This document shows positions 13,204-15,857 of a stretch of 15,857 nt of DNA, piece by piece. The position numbers and the translations under genes were made by a program. The notes under the pieces were generated by a model. It made no database searches. It was given only the letters and a program-made list of their open reading frames with translations, and was not told the origin of the DNA. Positions within the stretch are counted from its first letter, which is position 1. Every line of letters begins with the position of its first letter. This DNA is from Bacillota bacterium (GTDB taxonomy: Bacteria > Bacillota > Clostridia > Oscillospirales > Ruminococcaceae): NCBI GenBank assembly GCA_023458875.1, contig JAEWXO010000073.1:1-15857 (forward strand). The letters are read 5' to 3'.

Positions 13204-15810
13204 CTAATCACTATATACTGCCTTGATTTCAATTCCGCCCTTTACTGCTACCGATATTGTTTCGTCTGTATAAGAAGTAGTTCTTCCGTTACTATTCTTG
13301 ACCTCCCAGCGCACGAAAGATGCTGAATCATTCGGAACTGCGGTAACGGTTATAGGATACGCATCAAAATATCTGCCACTCCAATCATTCTCAGTCAGGG
13401 TCAGCGTATTCAGCTTTACACTTCCTTTTGCAGCGTCGTTCTGAATTTTGACTTCACTGATTGCGCTGTCAATTCCAAGATTTTGGCTAACAATTCCTGG
13501 GATTGCTTCTGAACGCTGTATATAGAAATCTCGAATCGTGTCAAAATTTCCGCCACTACTTCCTGTGTTAAAACGAGTTCTTGTATCTGTAATCGGTGTA
13601 GCCAGCGTATTGCTCATTTCATCAATCAGCGTTGTTGTTTTCTCAGGTGCAAAATTGTTGTTCGCAAGGTCCATAATGGTAATGCCAAACTGCTGTGCAA
13701 AGTTCTGATTTTTCAAGAGAGCTGTGAACATTTTACAATAACCATGCGTATTGGACGCAATGCGTTTAAACGTATCAAATGTTGCAGAAGTATTATCTGA
13801 GCCGTAAAGTCCCAGACTGTATTCCGTATCAAACATCAGCATGCGCCATTTTCCATCTGCATAAGGATTGGAAGGATCTTTCACGGATGATTTCCACAAG
13901 GCTGTATTGTTATGCGGCCAATCTTGATTATTCCAATAGATCTGCGCCGCAAAATAATCAATATAGTTCTGCACGTCCACCATATCGGTAAAATGCTGAT
14001 AGTTGGAAGCAATGGACATATCATTCTTGAAGCAGAACCCATTAAATCCCGAAAGAGAATCCCATTCTCTCAAGTCCTCCGCCGAACCTTCTTCGAGCAA
14101 TGTGTTTTTAATGATAACAGCATTCGATGCAGGAATTCCATAATGGTCACGAACATAATCCTTGCAGATACGCTCCGTTAATTGATATACGCCCCAGAAT
14201 TCGCCATCCAGAAAAACAACGCATGCATCCGTTGCCTGACAGCCAAAGTTGCGGTCAGCAATCAATTGTTGGTTAATGGAGTCACGGAACCAAGTTTTAC
14301 CGTAGTCATTTCCGCCATTTCGCAGTGCAATCGAATCAAACGACTTGATTTTCTTTCCGGTCGTCTGCTTGCGGGCCTGCCCGTCAAAAAAGTCGTAATT
14401 CAATGAACTTCCACCGTATTCACTTCGTGCAAAAACAGAAAAACTTTTTTGCGGCTGAATCCTTGTCGCGCCACCTCTGATTCGTATGCCGACAGTCTGC
14501 GCTAAAACGGACTCTCCACTATCAAACACCTCAATACAGGCCTCACGCTCCCATTCTTTGCCCGTCTGGGTATAGTTGGTTTCTAAATAATCTTTTTTCA
14601 CGATGTTGCCGTCTTTATCAATGTATACGCCATCTTTTTCCTTGTATTCCTTTGATGCATATACATTACCCTTAACATAAATTCCGATTTCATCGTCGAA
14701 AAGATTCTTTTGATCAGTAACCAGTGAAATAACCTTCATCGTCTTAAAATACGAAGCACTTGTTTTGCCAACAAAATATGTTTTGGTAATCGGCTTACTG
14801 ACATTTCCCGCTGCATCAACCGCTACTGCACGAATCACTGATGCTTTCATGACATTGTTTTTCGGCGGATTTACCGTAAGAACTGAAATATCCGTGCGAG
14901 CAGAAAGGACATTCGGGGAATCAGTCCTATCCTGAACTGTAATGGAACCTGTATACTGTTTCGAATCAGATGAATCTGGAGAAGGAACACTTCCATCTGT
15001 AGTATAAAAGATTTCGCTGTCCTTTGATGCTGTCAATGTCAGCTGAAAAGCGCTGTCATAGAATCCGCTCTCTGCAGAAAATTCAGGGCACATAACCGCA
15101 TTCTTATTTTGGGGAGCTGTATTTTGAGAGCTTGGTGTTCCCGTAAGTACGAAAAAATCAGAACTTCCGTCAGGATATTGACCATAACTTTCATTATCGA
15201 GGAGTCCAGGGAATGAAAGTTCCTTGATGGTTTCTCCAGTCGGAGCAGTCAGATAGACCGTTTCTCCCGAGGCAGACAATTTGAAAGGAGCATGATATTC
15301 CGAATCGCTTACTTCGTATGTATCGTCACACAGCACAAGCAAAAAGCCATGTGATTTCAGCTTTGTCCCACTTGGAAATGTGAATTTATAACGATTCTTA
15401 TTGCCATCCGATAATCCGATGCCGCTCAAATCCATTTCCGAACTGCCTGCATTATAGAGTTCAATCCAGTCTGGTGATGCCCCGCTGCTATCTGTCAAAA
15501 CGCCTGCATTTGCCGCACAGATTTCATTAATTTGCAAATCTGCAAATTTTTGATTTGTATTGGGATACAGCAGCAAATTCTTCATAAGCACCAAATCCAA
15601 TACATCAAGTCGCCCATTCCCATCTAAATCGGACTGTTCCCAATCCGGCAAAGTATTTGTACCACAAAGCAGCCAATTCTGCAAAGATACTGCATCTGCT
15701 ACTGAAAACATACCGTTCTCTGATACTGAAGAAACTGAACTTTGCGTGATCGGTAACAGCATGGCACATGCCGCAACAGCAAGCGCACGTGTTTCAAAAT
15801 TCTTTTTCAT
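13204..15810 (-). CDS. Secreted dockerin protein with lamin-tail, chitobiase-like and CotH kinase domains
   Basis: The protein has 868 residues. A signal peptide (about 1-29) is followed by an N-terminal type I dockerin (about 28-82). Its second calcium loop is canonical (Asp61, Asp63, Asn65, Asp72), but the first has lost acidic residues (Ser28, Ser30, Asn32, Asp39). Next come a lamin-tail domain (about 90-225, DWIELYNAG), a chitobiase C-terminal-like domain (about 245-345, IFYTTDGSVPS), and a CotH kinase domain (about 355-770). The last shows RIRGG (443-447), Lys455, GVYQLTER (540-547) and FDTEYSLG (660-667, with a likely metal-binding Asp661). A C-terminal repeat-like beta domain (about 785-868) ends it. 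CotH of Bacillus phosphorylates spore-coat proteins. Here the dockerin suggests docking on a cellulosome scaffold; the target is unknown. No glycoside hydrolase domain is visible. ATG 15810 is chosen because GAGGG lies 8 nt upstream and the signal peptide begins there. Confidence 0.9.
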   Translation of the reverse strand: MKKNFETRALAVAACAMLLPITQSSVSSVSENGMFSVADAVSLQNWLLCGTNTLPDWEQSDLDGNGRLDVLDLVLMKNLLLYPNTNQKFADLQINEICAANAGVLTDSSGASPDWIELYNAGSSEMDLSGIGLSDGNKNRYKFTFPSGTKLKSHGFLLVLCDDTYEVSDSEYHAPFKLSASGETVYLTAPTGETIKELSFPGLLDNESYGQYPDGSSDFFVLTGTPSSQNTAPQNKNAVMCPEFSAESGFYDSAFQLTLTASKDSEIFYTTDGSVPSPDSSDSKQYTGSITVQDRTDSPNVLSARTDISVLTVNPPKNNVMKASVIRAVAVDAAGNVSKPITKTYFVGKTSASYFKTMKVISLVTDQKNLFDDEIGIYVKGNVYASKEYKEKDGVYIDKDGNIVKKDYLETNYTQTGKEWEREACIEVFDSGESVLAQTVGIRIRGGATRIQPQKSFSVFARSEYGGSSLNYDFFDGQARKQTTGKKIKSFDSIALRNGGNDYGKTWFRDSINQQLIADRNFGCQATDACVVFLDGEFWGVYQLTERICKDYVRDHYGIPASNAVIIKNTLLEEGSAEDLREWDSLSGFNGFCFKNDMSIASNYQHFTDMVDVQNYIDYFAAQIYWNNQDWPHNNTALWKSSVKDPSNPYADGKWRMLMFDTEYSLGLYGSDNTSATFDTFKRIASNTHGYCKMFTALLKNQNFAQQFGITIMDLANNNFAPEKTTTLIDEMSNTLATPITDTRTRFNTGSSGGNFDTIRDFYIQRSEAIPGIVSQNLGIDSAISEVKIQNDAAKGSVKLNTLTLTENDWSGRYFDAYPITVTAVPNDSASFVRWEVKNSNGRTTSYTDETISVAVKGGIEIKAVYSD

Positions 15811-15848
15811 GTTGTCAACCCTCATTTCAAATAGATTTTCTTGCAATA

Positions 15849-15854
15849 ATTATA
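15849..15854 (-). promoter_or_regulatory. -10 box of the CotH-kinase gene promoter (-35 outside window)
   Basis: The minus strand reads TATAAT at 15854-15849. Transcription would start near 15842, giving a short leader of about 32 nt before ATG 15810. The -35 region is cut off by the window edge. Confidence 0.5.
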
Positions 15855-15857
15855 CCC

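Overview
The window looks like chromosome from a low-GC anaerobic Firmicute of the Ruminococcaceae, most probably a fibre-degrading Ruminococcus. The clues are a secreted CotH-kinase protein carrying a dockerin domain (cellulosome-type assembly), BspA-type (LRR_5) leucine-rich repeats, AT-rich intergenic DNA with clear sigma-A promoters and U-tailed terminators, and the style of the 5S rRNA end. The genus is an inference; no phylogenetic marker was searched.

Layout. (1) 1-140: the 3' part of a 5S rRNA gene and its terminator. (2) 141-434: a strong extended -10 promoter and a leader of about 187 nt that ends in a terminator-like hairpin. (3) 435-5606, plus strand: a soluble Ser/Thr protein kinase with a C-terminal leucine-rich repeat domain, an ABCG-type ATPase with two N-terminal FHA domains, its six-helix membrane partner, a 189-nt structured intergenic region, a PP2C phosphatase and a strong terminator. 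(4) 5655-10378, minus strand: a probable operon from one promoter, reading a small three-helix membrane protein, a D-2-hydroxyacid dehydrogenase, proB, proA and a charged single-pass membrane protein. (5) 10380-12810, plus strand: an AT-rich promoter region, a possible Cys-rich 24-codon leader ORF, and a chemoreceptor that seems to use a rare ATT start. (6) 12868-13116: the C-terminal stub of a tyrosine recombinase and a perfect 15-bp inverted repeat. (7) 13204-15810, minus strand: the secreted dockerin/CotH-kinase protein, with its -10 box at the window edge.

The most interesting unit is region 3. Kinase, phosphothreonine reader (FHA) on an exporter ATPase, permease and phosphatase form a complete write-read-erase circuit around one transporter. 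The closest described parallel is PknF and the FHA-FHA-ABC exporter Rv1747 of Mycobacterium tuberculosis. Here the exporter is split into two genes, the phosphatase is encoded next to it, and the kinase has a leucine-rich repeat domain and no membrane helix. The substrate cannot be told from sequence.

Region 4 is mostly metabolic: ProB and ProA make glutamate-5-semialdehyde for proline; proC is not in the window. Regions 5 to 7 look like accessory DNA: a sensory receptor, a recombinase scar, and a surface protein of visibly higher GC content.
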